Part shown: positions 16,190-24,104 of the stretch, in pieces | Layout: every line of letters starts with the position of its first letter | How positions within the stretch are numbered: the first letter of the stretch is position 1 | Origin: Streptomyces sp. NBC_01210 | Lineage (GTDB): Bacteria > Actinomycetota > Actinomycetes > Streptomycetales > Streptomycetaceae | Assembly (NCBI RefSeq): GCF_036010325.1 | Contig: NZ_CP108549.1 | Coordinates: 4,216,001-4,280,000 of the forward strand | Length of the DNA: 64,000 nucleotides | Direction: 5' to 3' | Made by a program: the position numbers and the translations under genes | Notes under the pieces: generated by a model | Databases searched by the model: none | Told to the model about the DNA's origin: nothing | The model's input: only the letters and a program-made list of their open reading frames with translations

Positions 16190-18649
16190 ATGACGCAGCG
16201 GGCGAGAATCGACGCGGACGGCCCCGAGCCCGGCGGACCGACCATCGACGCGGGCTCCGAACTCGACCCCGTACACCCGATGAAGCTGCCCCGGTCCGCG
16301 ATCGCAGTCCCGGCCACCGGGCTGACGACGGCCGAGGTCGCCGAGCGGGTCGCCCGCGGTGAGGTCAACGACGTTCCCGTACGCAGCTCCCGCTCCACCA
16401 CCGAAATCGTCCGCGCGAACGTCTTCACCCGCTTCAACGCGATCATCGGCGTGCTGTGGGCGATCATGCTCCTCGTCGCGCCGATCCAGGACAGCCTGTT
16501 CGGCTTCGTGATCATCGCCAACACCGGTATCGGCATCATCCAGGAGCTGCGCGCCAAGAAGACCCTCGACGGGCTCGCGGTCCTCGGCGAAGCGAGGCCG
16601 ACGGTACGGCGCGACGGAGAGGCGGCCGAGATCTCCACGTCCGAGATCGTGCTCGGCGATCTCGTCGAACTCGGGCCCGGCGACAAGGTCGTCGTGGACG
16701 GCGAGGTGGCCGAGGCCGACACCATGGAGATCGACGAGTCGCTGCTGACGGGCGAGGCCGATCCGGTCATCAAGCACCCCGGGGATCCGGTGATGTCGGG
16801 CAGCTTCGTGGTCGCGGGCGGCGGGGCGTTCACGGCGACGAAGGTAGGGCGCGAGGCGTACGCGGCGCAGCTCGCCGAGGAGGCATCCCGCTTCACGCTC
16901 GTCCACTCCGAACTGCGCAGCGGCATCAGCACGATCCTCAAGTACGTGACCTGGATGATGGTCCCGACCTCGATCGGGCTCATCATCAGCCAGCTCGTCG
17001 TCAAGAACAACAACTTCAAGGACTCGGTGGCCAGGACCGTCGGCGGCATCGTCCCGATGATCCCCGAGGGCCTTGTGCTGCTGACGTCGGTCGCCTTCGC
17101 AATCGGCGTCATCCGGCTCGGCCGCAAGCAGTGCCTGGTGCAGGAACTGCCCGCCATCGAGGGCCTCGCGCGGGTGGACGTGGTCTGCCTCGACAAGACG
17201 GGCACGCTGACCGAGGGCGGTATGGACGTATCGGAGCTGCGGCCGCTGGACGGCGCGGACGAGACGTACATACGGAAGGTGCTGGGCGCGCTCGGCGAGT
17301 CCGACCCACGGCCGAACGCCTCGTTGCAGGCGATCATCGACGCGTATCCGGACAGCGAGGAGTGGCGCTGCACGGAGTCGCTGCCCTTCTCGTCGGCGCG
17401 CAAGTACAGCGGCGCGGCCTTCAGCGAGGGCGACGGCGACAACTCCACCTGGCTGCTGGGCGCGCCGGATGTGCTGCTCCCGGCGGCCGACCCGACGCTG
17501 GGCGAGATCGGGCAGCTCAACGAGCAGGGCCTGCGGGTGCTGCTGCTCGCGCGGGCGGCGGGCGACCTCGACGCGGTGGACGTAGCGGCGGAGGCGAGGC
17601 CCACAGCGCTGGTGGTGCTGGAGCAGCGGCTGCGTCCCGACGCGTCCGACACGCTCGCGTACTTCGCCGACCAGAACGTCAACGCGAAGGTCATCTCCGG
17701 CGACAACGCGGTGTCGGTGAGCGCGGTGGCGGGCAAGCTCGGCCTGCCGGGCGCTGCCAACACGGTGGACGCGCGCCGGCTCCCCACGGAGCAGGCCCGG
17801 ATGGCCGACGCCCTGGACGCCAACGCGGTCTTCGGCCGGGTCACGCCGCAGCAGAAGCGCGACATGGTCGGCGCGCTGCAGTCCCGCGGTCACACGGTCG
17901 CGATGACGGGTGACGGCGTGAACGATGTCCTCGCACTCAAGGACGCGGACATCGGCGTCTCGATGGGGTCGGGCTCGGAGGCGACGAAGGCGGTCGCGCA
18001 GATCGTGCTGCTCGACAACAGCTTCGCGACGCTGCCGTCGGTGGTGGCGGAGGGCCGGCGGGTCATCGGCAACATCACGCGGGTGGCGACGCTGTTCCTG
18101 ACGAAGACGGTGTACTCGGTGCTGCTGGCGGTGCTGGTGGTGTGCAGCCAGGTCGAATACCCCTTCCTGCCCCGTCATCTGACGCTGCTCTCGACGCTGA
18201 CGATCGGTATCCCGGCGTTCTTCCTGGCGCTGGCCCCCAACAAGGAGCGGGCGCAGCCGAACTTCGTACGCAGGGTGATGCGGTACGCGATCCCGGCCGG
18301 CGCGATCGCGGCCGCGGCGACGTTCGTCACGTACCTGCTGGCCCGCCACTACTACAGCGGCCCGGGCGCCCTGGACGCAGAAACGAGCGCGGCGACGCTG
18401 ACGCTGTTCCTGGTCTCGATGTGGGTCCTGGCGATCATCGCCCGCCCGTACACCCTGTGGCGGGTGTGCCTGGTGGCGGCGATGGGGGTCGCCTTCCTGA
18501 TCGTGCTGGTGGTGCCGTGGCTGCAGAACTTCTTCGCCCTGAAGCTGGTGGGCACGACGATGCCGTGGGCGGCGGTGGGAATCGCGGCGGCGGGGGCGGG
18601 GCTGCTGGAGGTGGCGTGGCGGTGGGTGGACCGGAGGTTCGCGGCGTAG
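16190..18649 (+). CDS. Cation-translocating P-type ATPase (HAD-IC)
   Basis: The 819-residue P-type ATPase has an actuator domain with DESLLTGEADP (TGEA near residue 186 in place of the usual TGES), a transmembrane core motif IPEGLVLLTSVAFA, the phosphorylated aspartate in CLDKTGTLTEGG (D335), and the hinge motif MTGDGVNDVLALKDADIGVS. About eight to ten membrane helices are expected. The transported ion is not clear; PEGL places it nearer to P2-like/MgtA-type transporters than heavy-metal pumps with CPx motifs. The start follows TACCGT and is probably leaderless. Confidence 0.88.
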   Translation: MTQRARIDADGPEPGGPTIDAGSELDPVHPMKLPRSAIAVPATGLTTAEVAERVARGEVNDVPVRSSRSTTEIVRANVFTRFNAIIGVLWAIMLLVAPIQDSLFGFVIIANTGIGIIQELRAKKTLDGLAVLGEARPTVRRDGEAAEISTSEIVLGDLVELGPGDKVVVDGEVAEADTMEIDESLLTGEADPVIKHPGDPVMSGSFVVAGGGAFTATKVGREAYAAQLAEEASRFTLVHSELRSGISTILKYVTWMMVPTSIGLIISQLVVKNNNFKDSVARTVGGIVPMIPEGLVLLTSVAFAIGVIRLGRKQCLVQELPAIEGLARVDVVCLDKTGTLTEGGMDVSELRPLDGADETYIRKVLGALGESDPRPNASLQAIIDAYPDSEEWRCTESLPFSSARKYSGAAFSEGDGDNSTWLLGAPDVLLPAADPTLGEIGQLNEQGLRVLLLARAAGDLDAVDVAAEARPTALVVLEQRLRPDASDTLAYFADQNVNAKVISGDNAVSVSAVAGKLGLPGAANTVDARRLPTEQARMADALDANAVFGRVTPQQKRDMVGALQSRGHTVAMTGDGVNDVLALKDADIGVSMGSGSEATKAVAQIVLLDNSFATLPSVVAEGRRVIGNITRVATLFLTKTVYSVLLAVLVVCSQVEYPFLPRHLTLLSTLTIGIPAFFLALAPNKERAQPNFVRRVMRYAIPAGAIAAAATFVTYLLARHYYSGPGALDAETSAATLTLFLVSMWVLAIIARPYTLWRVCLVAAMGVAFLIVLVVPWLQNFFALKLVGTTMPWAAVGIAAAGAGLLEVAWRWVDRRFAA

Positions 18650-18732
18650 GAGGCCCTTGCCCATTGCGTAGCGCCCTCTCGGCGAACATGGGCCGCCCTG
18701 TCGATGCGGAACCGCCCCCGGTGTCCTTCTCT

Positions 18733-19260
18733 TCACCGTCCCGGCGCTTCCACCGCCACTTCCGCCCAGATGGTCTTGCCAACGGGAACGCGCGGCGTCA
18801 CACCCCAGCGGGCGGCCAGGACGTCCACGAGGAGCAGTCCGCGCCCTGACTCGTCGTCGGAACACGGTGTTGGCACACTGGTCGGCGGCTGCTCCGAAGA
18901 AGCGTCCGAAACCTCGATACGGATCAGACACCGCCGCGCATCCGAGCTGAGGCGAAGTCGGAAGTCCCGCCCTGGCACCCGCCCGTGGCGTACGGCATTG
19001 GTGGCGAGTTCCCCCACCAGCAGGGCGACGGTGCACGAGACGTCCGACGCGGCCGGGTGCCCCCATTCATCCATGCTGCGCACCGTGAGCCGCCGGGCGA
19101 GCCTCGCGCCTCGGGGTGTCGAGCTGAACTGTGCAGCGAACTCACGGAGTTCATCCTCGGAGTCATGCGCCTTCCCGTCGAGCGGCCGCACGGCTGCTTC
19201 CCTCTCGCGGTCCGGGCCGTCGCCCGACGTGGTCATGGTCTTCAGCACGGTGTCGCCCAT
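18733..19260 (-). CDS. RsbW-like ATP-binding protein (HATPase_c_2)
   Basis: The 175-residue protein shows the GHKL ATPase N-box LLVGELATNAVRHGRVPG and the G-box DDESGRGLLLVDVLAARWG of anti-sigma-factor-type serine kinases abundant in Streptomyces. ATG 19260 is used, and ATG 19236 is possible. It is divergent from an XRE/DUF397 pair, forming the triad (HATPase, XRE, DUF397) seen in abaA-like regulatory loci. A partner sigma or anti-anti-sigma factor is not adjacent, so its client is unknown. Confidence 0.85.
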   Translation of the reverse strand: MGDTVLKTMTTSGDGPDREREAAVRPLDGKAHDSEDELREFAAQFSSTPRGARLARRLTVRSMDEWGHPAASDVSCTVALLVGELATNAVRHGRVPGRDFRLRLSSDARRCLIRIEVSDASSEQPPTSVPTPCSDDESGRGLLLVDVLAARWGVTPRVPVGKTIWAEVAVEAPGR

Positions 19261-19397
19261 TCCAGTCCGTCGATCCCTGGCACGACCCACAACGTGTGCG
19301 GGTCGTGACGTTCCGTGTTCAAGAATCGGCCGACGGCCCTACGCTCGGAAGGTGATGAGGCCTTACGTCGCAAGCGGTAAGGAACGGAAGTGAGCCC

Positions 19398-20342
19398 ATG
19401 GCCAAAGGAATTCAGCCCGACGCGTCAATGGCAGCCCTCTTCGGCTCACGCGTCCGCAGACTCCGTACGGCCGCCGGGCTGACCCAGGCCGAACTGGGCG
19501 CGAAGACGCATGTGGTGAGCACCCGGATCACGCAGATCGAGCGGTCGTCCGGGGCGAAGCCGACGCTGGAGCTGGCGCGGGCGCTGGATGCGGCCCTCGG
19601 GGCGGACAACCTGCTGGTCGACCTGTGGCCCTATGTCTACCGGGAGGCGTTCCCCGACTGGTCGCGGGCGTTCATGGCGCATTCGGCGCGAGCCGTGTCC
19701 ATCGGGCAGTACGCGGCGCATGTCGTGCCCGGTCTTCTGCAGACCGAGGCGTACGCACGCGCCCTCCTCAGCGTCGGCCGCTCACTCACGGGCGAGGAGC
19801 AGTTGGAGGAACGCGTGACCGCACGGCTCGCCAGGCAGAAACGGCTGCACGCTCCCGACCGCCCGGAACTCTGGGTGGTGCTCGACGAGTCGGTGATCCA
19901 TCGTCCGGTCGGCGGAACGGGCGTGATGCGCCGGCAGTTGGTGCGGCTGCTGGAGGCTGCCGAGGAGCGTCATATCACGGTGCAGGTGCTGCCGTTCGAC
20001 CAGGGAGCGCATGACGCGCTCGGCGGCTCCCTGACCGTGCTGTCCCTGCCCGACGGCACCAGGGTGGCCTACACGGAGGGCGCGCATTACGGCCAGCTTG
20101 TCGAGGATCCGCCCGAGGTCAATGACCTCACCCTGACCTACGATCGGCTGCGGGCGGCCGCGCTGCCCCCGCTCATGTCGCTCGACATGATCCGGTCCGT
20201 GATGGAGGGCAACTACCGTGCAGCGACTGTCCCGTCCCGATCTGAACGGCGCCGCGTGGCGCAGCAGCAGCTACAGCAATCAGGAGGGGGGCGACTGCGT
20301 CGAGGTGGCGGACGGATTCCCCGGCGTCGTGCCCGTCCGTGA
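19398..20342 (+). CDS. XRE-family regulator with DUF5753 domain and read-through tail
   Basis: The 314-residue protein has a helix-turn-helix at residues 15-65 (LRTAAGLTQAELGAKTHVVS, then TRITQIERSSG). The DUF5753 domain follows (VVPGLLQTEAYARALLSVGR, LDESVIHRPVGGTG, ITVQVLPFDQGAHDALGGSL, VAYTEGAHYGQLVEDPPEV). After residue 273 the frame continues into the next gene: the final 41 residues, rich in Arg and Gln, are an out-of-frame reading of DUF397 DNA. Relatives normally stop at or near the DUF397 start codon, so the stop seems to have been lost here. Confidence 0.87.
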   Translation: MAKGIQPDASMAALFGSRVRRLRTAAGLTQAELGAKTHVVSTRITQIERSSGAKPTLELARALDAALGADNLLVDLWPYVYREAFPDWSRAFMAHSARAVSIGQYAAHVVPGLLQTEAYARALLSVGRSLTGEEQLEERVTARLARQKRLHAPDRPELWVVLDESVIHRPVGGTGVMRRQLVRLLEAAEERHITVQVLPFDQGAHDALGGSLTVLSLPDGTRVAYTEGAHYGQLVEDPPEVNDLTLTYDRLRAAALPPLMSLDMIRSVMEGNYRAATVPSRSERRRVAQQQLQQSGGGRLRRGGGRIPRRRARP

Positions 20343-20433
20343 CAGCAAGGCCCCGAACCGTTCCGCCCTGGTATTCCCGGAAGCCTGCTGGGCCTCGTTC
20401 ATAGGCGAGTTGAAGGCCGCCGACCGGTCCTGA
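20218..20433 (+). CDS. DUF397 protein
   Basis: The 71-residue DUF397 protein begins at a GTG with GGAGGG nine bases upstream. It shows the family motifs AAWRSSSYSNQEGGDCVEVA, VPVRDSKAP and a final ACWASFIGELK. It is the small partner of the XRE/DUF5753 protein encoded by the overlapping upstream gene, which shares 125 bp with it in another frame. Confidence 0.88.
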   Translation: MQRLSRPDLNGAAWRSSSYSNQEGGDCVEVADGFPGVVPVRDSKAPNRSALVFPEACWASFIGELKAADRS

Positions 20434-20565
20434 GTCGACCAGGATTCGGTGCGGGCGTCGGCCTCCCGGAGCCTCCGGAACCTCGTGCGCGGGGGTCCGG
20501 CAGGCCACGAACTCCCCCAAAGAACCTGGGGTAAAGAACCACCTGCCCTCCTTCCCCTCCCACTC

Positions 20566-20583
20566 GTCACCCGGACGGGTGAC
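20566..20583 (+). terminator. Short hairpin after the DUF397 gene
   Basis: Arms GTCACCC and GGGTGAC with a GGAC loop form a 7-bp perfect stem about 130 bp after the DUF397 stop. It is a weak terminator candidate lying before the promoter-like sequence of the truncated helix-turn-helix gene. Confidence 0.35.
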
Positions 20584-20675
20584 TGGCTTGCGGGGGGAGT
20601 TGGCGGTTACGTTCGCCGCAACAACCTCAGGCATATGACGGCCCCCGGCCAGGACGGCAATCCTGATCGAGGGCC

Positions 20676-20945
20676 TCACCGATCAGGAAGTAGCACCTTC
20701 CCGATGGCTGAACCGCAGTCTAACGCGCCCCTGCGCGCCGACGCCGGAGCACCGACCTCCGGCGTGATCCACGTCCGTACGCGCCTCACCGCCGACTTCA
20801 CCGTCGATCCGGTTGTACCGGCCGCTGCGGGTGACATCTTCCAGCGCAGCCAGCGTCCGGGCAGGCGGGTGAAGCCGCTGATCATCCACGCCATCTGGGC
20901 GGCGGTGACGGCGATCTGGACAGCGGACAGCACGGACACGTGCAT
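20676..20945 (-). CDS. Short protein at the island edge, probably truncated
   Basis: A frame beginning MHVSVLSAVQIAVTAAQMAW has a good ribosome-binding site (GGAGG nine bases before the ATG) and lies 69 bp downstream of gpsA. The first 40 residues are hydrophobic/amphipathic and end RLPGRWLRWKM. Beyond about 20806 the frame reads antisense through the broken helix-turn-helix gene, so the 89-residue product is probably a chimera of a truncated island gene and host DNA. Function unknown. Confidence 0.4.
   Translation of the reverse strand: MHVSVLSAVQIAVTAAQMAWMISGFTRLPGRWLRWKMSPAAAGTTGSTVKSAVRRVRTWITPEVGAPASARRGALDCGSAIGKVLLPDR
20704..20805 (+). pseudogene. 5' fragment of a Streptomyces helix-turn-helix protein, cut by the island
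   Basis: Thirty-four codons starting at ATG 20704 encode MAEPQSNAPLRADAGAPTSG and then VIHVRTRLTADFTV. This matches the conserved start of a family of Streptomyces winged-helix proteins in which this stretch is followed by a VGNHLAQHRELS-like segment, according to my memory of the family. Here the match stops abruptly after the Val at 20803-20805 and unrelated sequence follows. The rest of the gene is absent from the window. This break marks the left edge of the accessory island. Confidence 0.65.
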
Positions 20946-21014
20946 GGCAGGAGCCTCCGGGTGGGGAGGGTGAAGGTGAGAGGTGGGCGGCCCCGCGAGG
21001 CGGGGCGCCGGGGG

Positions 21015-22028
21015 TCAGCGCTCGGGCTTGGGGGGCCGCTGCATCAGCGCGGCGGCGGCCTCGTCGAGGGTGACCTTCTCGTGCAGCAGGGCGGAGATCA
21101 CTTCCGTGATCGGCATCTCCACGCCGTGGGCGTGAGCCAGGGCGAGGATCGCCTCCGCGGACTTGACGCCCTCGGTGGTCTGCCGGGTGGCGGCCGTCGC
21201 CTGTTCGACGCTCAGGCCGTGACCGAGGTGGGTGCCGAAGGTGCGGTTGCGGGAGAGCGGGGAGGAGCAGGTGGCCACCAGGTCGCCCAGGCCGGCAAGG
21301 CCGGCGAGGGTGGCCGGGTGGGCGCCCATGGCCACAGCCAGCCGGGTGGTCTCCGCCAGCCCGCGGGTGGTGAGCATCGCCGCGGCGTTGTCGCCCAGGC
21401 CCATGCCCGAGGCGATGCCGACCGCCAGGGCGATGACGTTCTTCACCGCGCCGCCCAGCTCGCAGCCGATCACGTCGGTGCTGGTGTAGGGCCGGAAGTA
21501 GGGGGTGTGGCACGCCTGCTGGAAGCGGCGGGCGGCGTTCTCGTCGGGGCAGGCGATGGTGGCGGCGGCGGGCTGGCCGTTCATGATCTCAGCCGCGAGG
21601 TTCGGGCCCGACAGCACCGCGACCCGGTCCGCGCTCACGCTGGTCACCTCGGTGATGACCTGGCTCGCCCGTTCCCCGCTGCCGAGTTCGATGCCCTTCA
21701 TCAGCGACACGATCACGGTGTCGGGCCCGATGTGGGGCGCCCACGCGGCGAGGTTGGTCCGCAGGGACTGCGCGGGGATGGACAGCACCAGGTAGTCCGC
21801 GCCGTCCAGCGCGGCGGCCGGGTCGGTCGTGGCCGTCAGAGATGCGGGCAGCTCGACGTCCGGGAAGTAGCCGGGGTTGCGATGCGTCGCATTGATGGCG
21901 TGGGCGATCTCGTCCCGTCGGGCGTGCACGATGACGGGGCTGCCGGCGTCGGCCAGGATCTTGGCGACGGCGGTACCCCAGGACCCGGCCGAGAACACCG
22001 CCGCACGGGCGGAACGGTGCTGGCTCAC
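21015..22028 (-). CDS. gpsA: NAD(P)-dependent glycerol-3-phosphate dehydrogenase
   Basis: The 337-residue protein has the normal GpsA length. It has an N-terminal Rossmann motif (FSAGSWGTAVAKIL), the SLMKGIE and SGPNLAAEI blocks, the catalytic-Lys segment CELGGAVKNVIALAVGIASG, and the GDL/SRNRTFG substrate loop near residue 260. It interconverts dihydroxyacetone phosphate and sn-glycerol 3-phosphate. The start is a GTG with GAGAGGG upstream. Its island location suggests it is a pathway-dedicated paralogue supplying a glycerol-phosphate unit rather than the housekeeping lipid enzyme. Divergent from the dioxygenase gene. Confidence 0.88.
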   Translation of the reverse strand: MSQHRSARAAVFSAGSWGTAVAKILADAGSPVIVHARRDEIAHAINATHRNPGYFPDVELPASLTATTDPAAALDGADYLVLSIPAQSLRTNLAAWAPHIGPDTVIVSLMKGIELGSGERASQVITEVTSVSADRVAVLSGPNLAAEIMNGQPAAATIACPDENAARRFQQACHTPYFRPYTSTDVIGCELGGAVKNVIALAVGIASGMGLGDNAAAMLTTRGLAETTRLAVAMGAHPATLAGLAGLGDLVATCSSPLSRNRTFGTHLGHGLSVEQATAATRQTTEGVKSAEAILALAHAHGVEMPITEVISALLHEKVTLDEAAAALMQRPPKPER

Positions 22029-22223
22029 TGCGCGGCCCTCTCGCCGGACGCGGGCCCGTCACCGGGGCGGCGGTCGGGCCGGGACATCCTATCGGCCGCG
22101 CCGGACCCGGCCGGAACGTCCGCGGGGCGTCGCAGTCCCGGACACCGCCACCGGCGGCAAGCGGATCGTCGTCCGCCTGCCCCTGGTCCCCGCCGAGAAC
22201 CCCAAGAGAGAAGGAAGCCCCGC

Positions 22224-23144
22224 GTGTTCATCGACATCCCGAGCGGACTCGAAGCCGCTCTGATAGACCGTTCTCTCCCGACATGGGAACTGGACGGTTC
22301 GTTCCTGGCGACGTCCACCATGGAGCGGTACCGGACCGAGCTGAAGGGCACCCCGCAGTTCGAGGAGACCACCGCGACGCTGCGCCACGCGCTGACCGGA
22401 GAGGGCGGCGGATACGCCGTGCTGCGCCTGGGAAACCTCGCCAAGGCGCTGGGGACCGACGACGACCGGTTCCTGCGGCTGGCGACGGCCTTCGCGGCCG
22501 AGGTGGCGGTCCCCTTCTCGCCCTTCCCGCGGTGGCCCCTGTGGAAGGACATCGGGGTCAAGGTCGACAAGGACCCCGGCAAGTCCAGCGGCATCGGGTA
22601 CAACGCATTCCACATGGACCTGGTGAACGGAACCTTGCCCCCGGACTACACCACGCTCCTCTGCGTTCGCCCCGACCCGCTCGGCGGCGGCCCCAGCATC
22701 CTCTCCGACGCCCACGCGGCGGTGGCGCGGCTGTCGGAGGACAGCCGCGCCCTCCTGGCCGAGACGGCCTACAACTACGGGACCTTCTTCGACCTGCACG
22801 GCGTCGGCGAGGAGTACAAGCCGTTCCCGATCCTGGACGGCTCCGACCCGGGCGGGGGGTTCGTCCGCTTCACCGCCAAGATGCTGGAGAGGTCCCAGCT
22901 CGGCCAGGCGCACGCCGACGCCGCCCGGGAGCTCGCCGACGAGCTCGTCCGGGGGCAGGTCTCCTTCATGCTCCAGCCCGGGGACTACCTCATCGTGAAC
23001 CAGCGCCGCTTCCTGCACGGTCGGGAGGCACTCCACAGCGGTCAGGAGACCGTCCCGGTCGCCGACCGGCGGCTACTCCTCCAGTTGTTCCTCCGCGCGA
23101 GGGCCGGCGACAGCTCGGCCTGTGCCGGCCGACGGCACCGGTGA
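22224..23144 (+). CDS. TauD/clavaminate-synthase-like Fe(II)/2-oxoglutarate dioxygenase
   Basis: The 306-residue protein starts at a GTG behind GAGAAGGAAG. The iron-binding facial triad is visible as HMD (H130, D132) and a distal His (H265, RRFLHGRE), with ADRRLLLQLFLR supplying the 2-oxoglutarate-binding Arg. The spacing and the phrase RPDPLGGGPSILSDAHAAVARLSE resemble clavaminate synthase and amino-acid beta-hydroxylases. It likely hydroxylates or desaturates an island-specific intermediate. It shares a 195-bp divergent promoter region with gpsA. Confidence 0.87.
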   Translation: MFIDIPSGLEAALIDRSLPTWELDGSFLATSTMERYRTELKGTPQFEETTATLRHALTGEGGGYAVLRLGNLAKALGTDDDRFLRLATAFAAEVAVPFSPFPRWPLWKDIGVKVDKDPGKSSGIGYNAFHMDLVNGTLPPDYTTLLCVRPDPLGGGPSILSDAHAAVARLSEDSRALLAETAYNYGTFFDLHGVGEEYKPFPILDGSDPGGGFVRFTAKMLERSQLGQAHADAARELADELVRGQVSFMLQPGDYLIVNQRRFLHGREALHSGQETVPVADRRLLLQLFLRARAGDSSACAGRRHR

Positions 23145-23263
23145 CCCACCGAGTCCCGCCCCCGGGTCCAGCCCCCGAGCACGCGGCATGGCCACGGGGC
23201 GGGGCCCGGTCGGGCACCCCCGGAAACGGTTGCGCACCGGGCTCCTCGGGCCCGTGCGCGGAT

Positions 23264-24038
23264 CTAGATACGCGAGTTGCGCAGCGACTGCCACACAGCG
23301 CCGGCCAGCGCCCGCGTCGCCCGTGGGACCGACAGATGCTCGTGCTCGCGGTACAGGGCCCAGTTGTATTGCACGAGCGACAGTTTGTTGGAGGACAGCG
23401 ATCCCGCCTGGTGGGTCCTGTACACCGCAAGCGGCTCAGCCAGGCCCCGGGCGTCAGCGCCGTCCCGCATGATCGACAGCCAGAGAGCGTAGTCCTGGCG
23501 CTTGCGCAACTCCGGCATCAGCCTCGTGCCCAGGACATTGCGGTCGTACATGGCGGTGAGAGCACCGATGTGGTCCTGGACCAGCATCGCGCGGTAGTCC
23601 ACGAGCTCCCGCGCATGGACCACCCGCCCGTTCGGGACCCAGTCGGTGCTCTCGCCGTCGTAGGCGGCGTCCATCTTGAAGTACGAGGTGAACGTCAAAG
23701 GCGCAGTGGCCTCCACAGCGAAGGCGAGCTGCTTCTCGGTCTTCTCCGGAAGCCACATGTCGTCGCTGTCGAGAAAGGCGATGTAGTCCCCCGCGGGCCC
23801 GCTCGATCGCGAGGTTGCGGGCCCGGCCCGCACCGCCCCGTTCGGGTGCCGACTTCGGCAGGACGCGCTTGTCCTGCTCGGCGAACTCGCGGAGCAGGTC
23901 CATGGAGCCATCGGAGGACTGGTCGTCGGTGACCAGCAGCTCCAGGTCGCTGTGGGTCTGCGTGAGCACCGATCGGACGGCTGCGCCGAGGGTGGCCGCC
24001 GAGTTGTACACGGGCATCACGACAGACACCAGGGGCAC
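23264..24038 (-). pseudogene. Glycosyltransferase family 2, single-base frameshift
   Basis: From GTG 24038 (AAGGAG seven bases upstream) the frame encodes a GT-A start, VPLVSVVMPVYNSAATLGAA, with the nucleotide-binding DDQSSDGS. It goes out of frame at a run of five C (23788-23792). One frame over, the protein continues GDYIAFLDSDDMWLPEKTEK (the DxD-like motif) to a normal C-terminus. Removing one C restores an intact protein of about 257 residues. Whether this is a real mutation, a slippery-run phase variation or a sequence error cannot be decided here. The donor and acceptor are unknown. Confidence 0.8.
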
Positions 24039-24104
24039 AGCGCTTCTCCTTGCCAGACCAGGAACGACGGTCCATTCAAGCACCGCAATCGAGTAGGAGC
24101 TGCC

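Noticed and set aside
16076-19066. A 996-codon minus-strand open frame opposite the P-type ATPase
   Set aside because: It mirrors codon bias of the ATPase, has Arg/His/Asp-rich low-complexity sequence and no family motif; antisense shadow.
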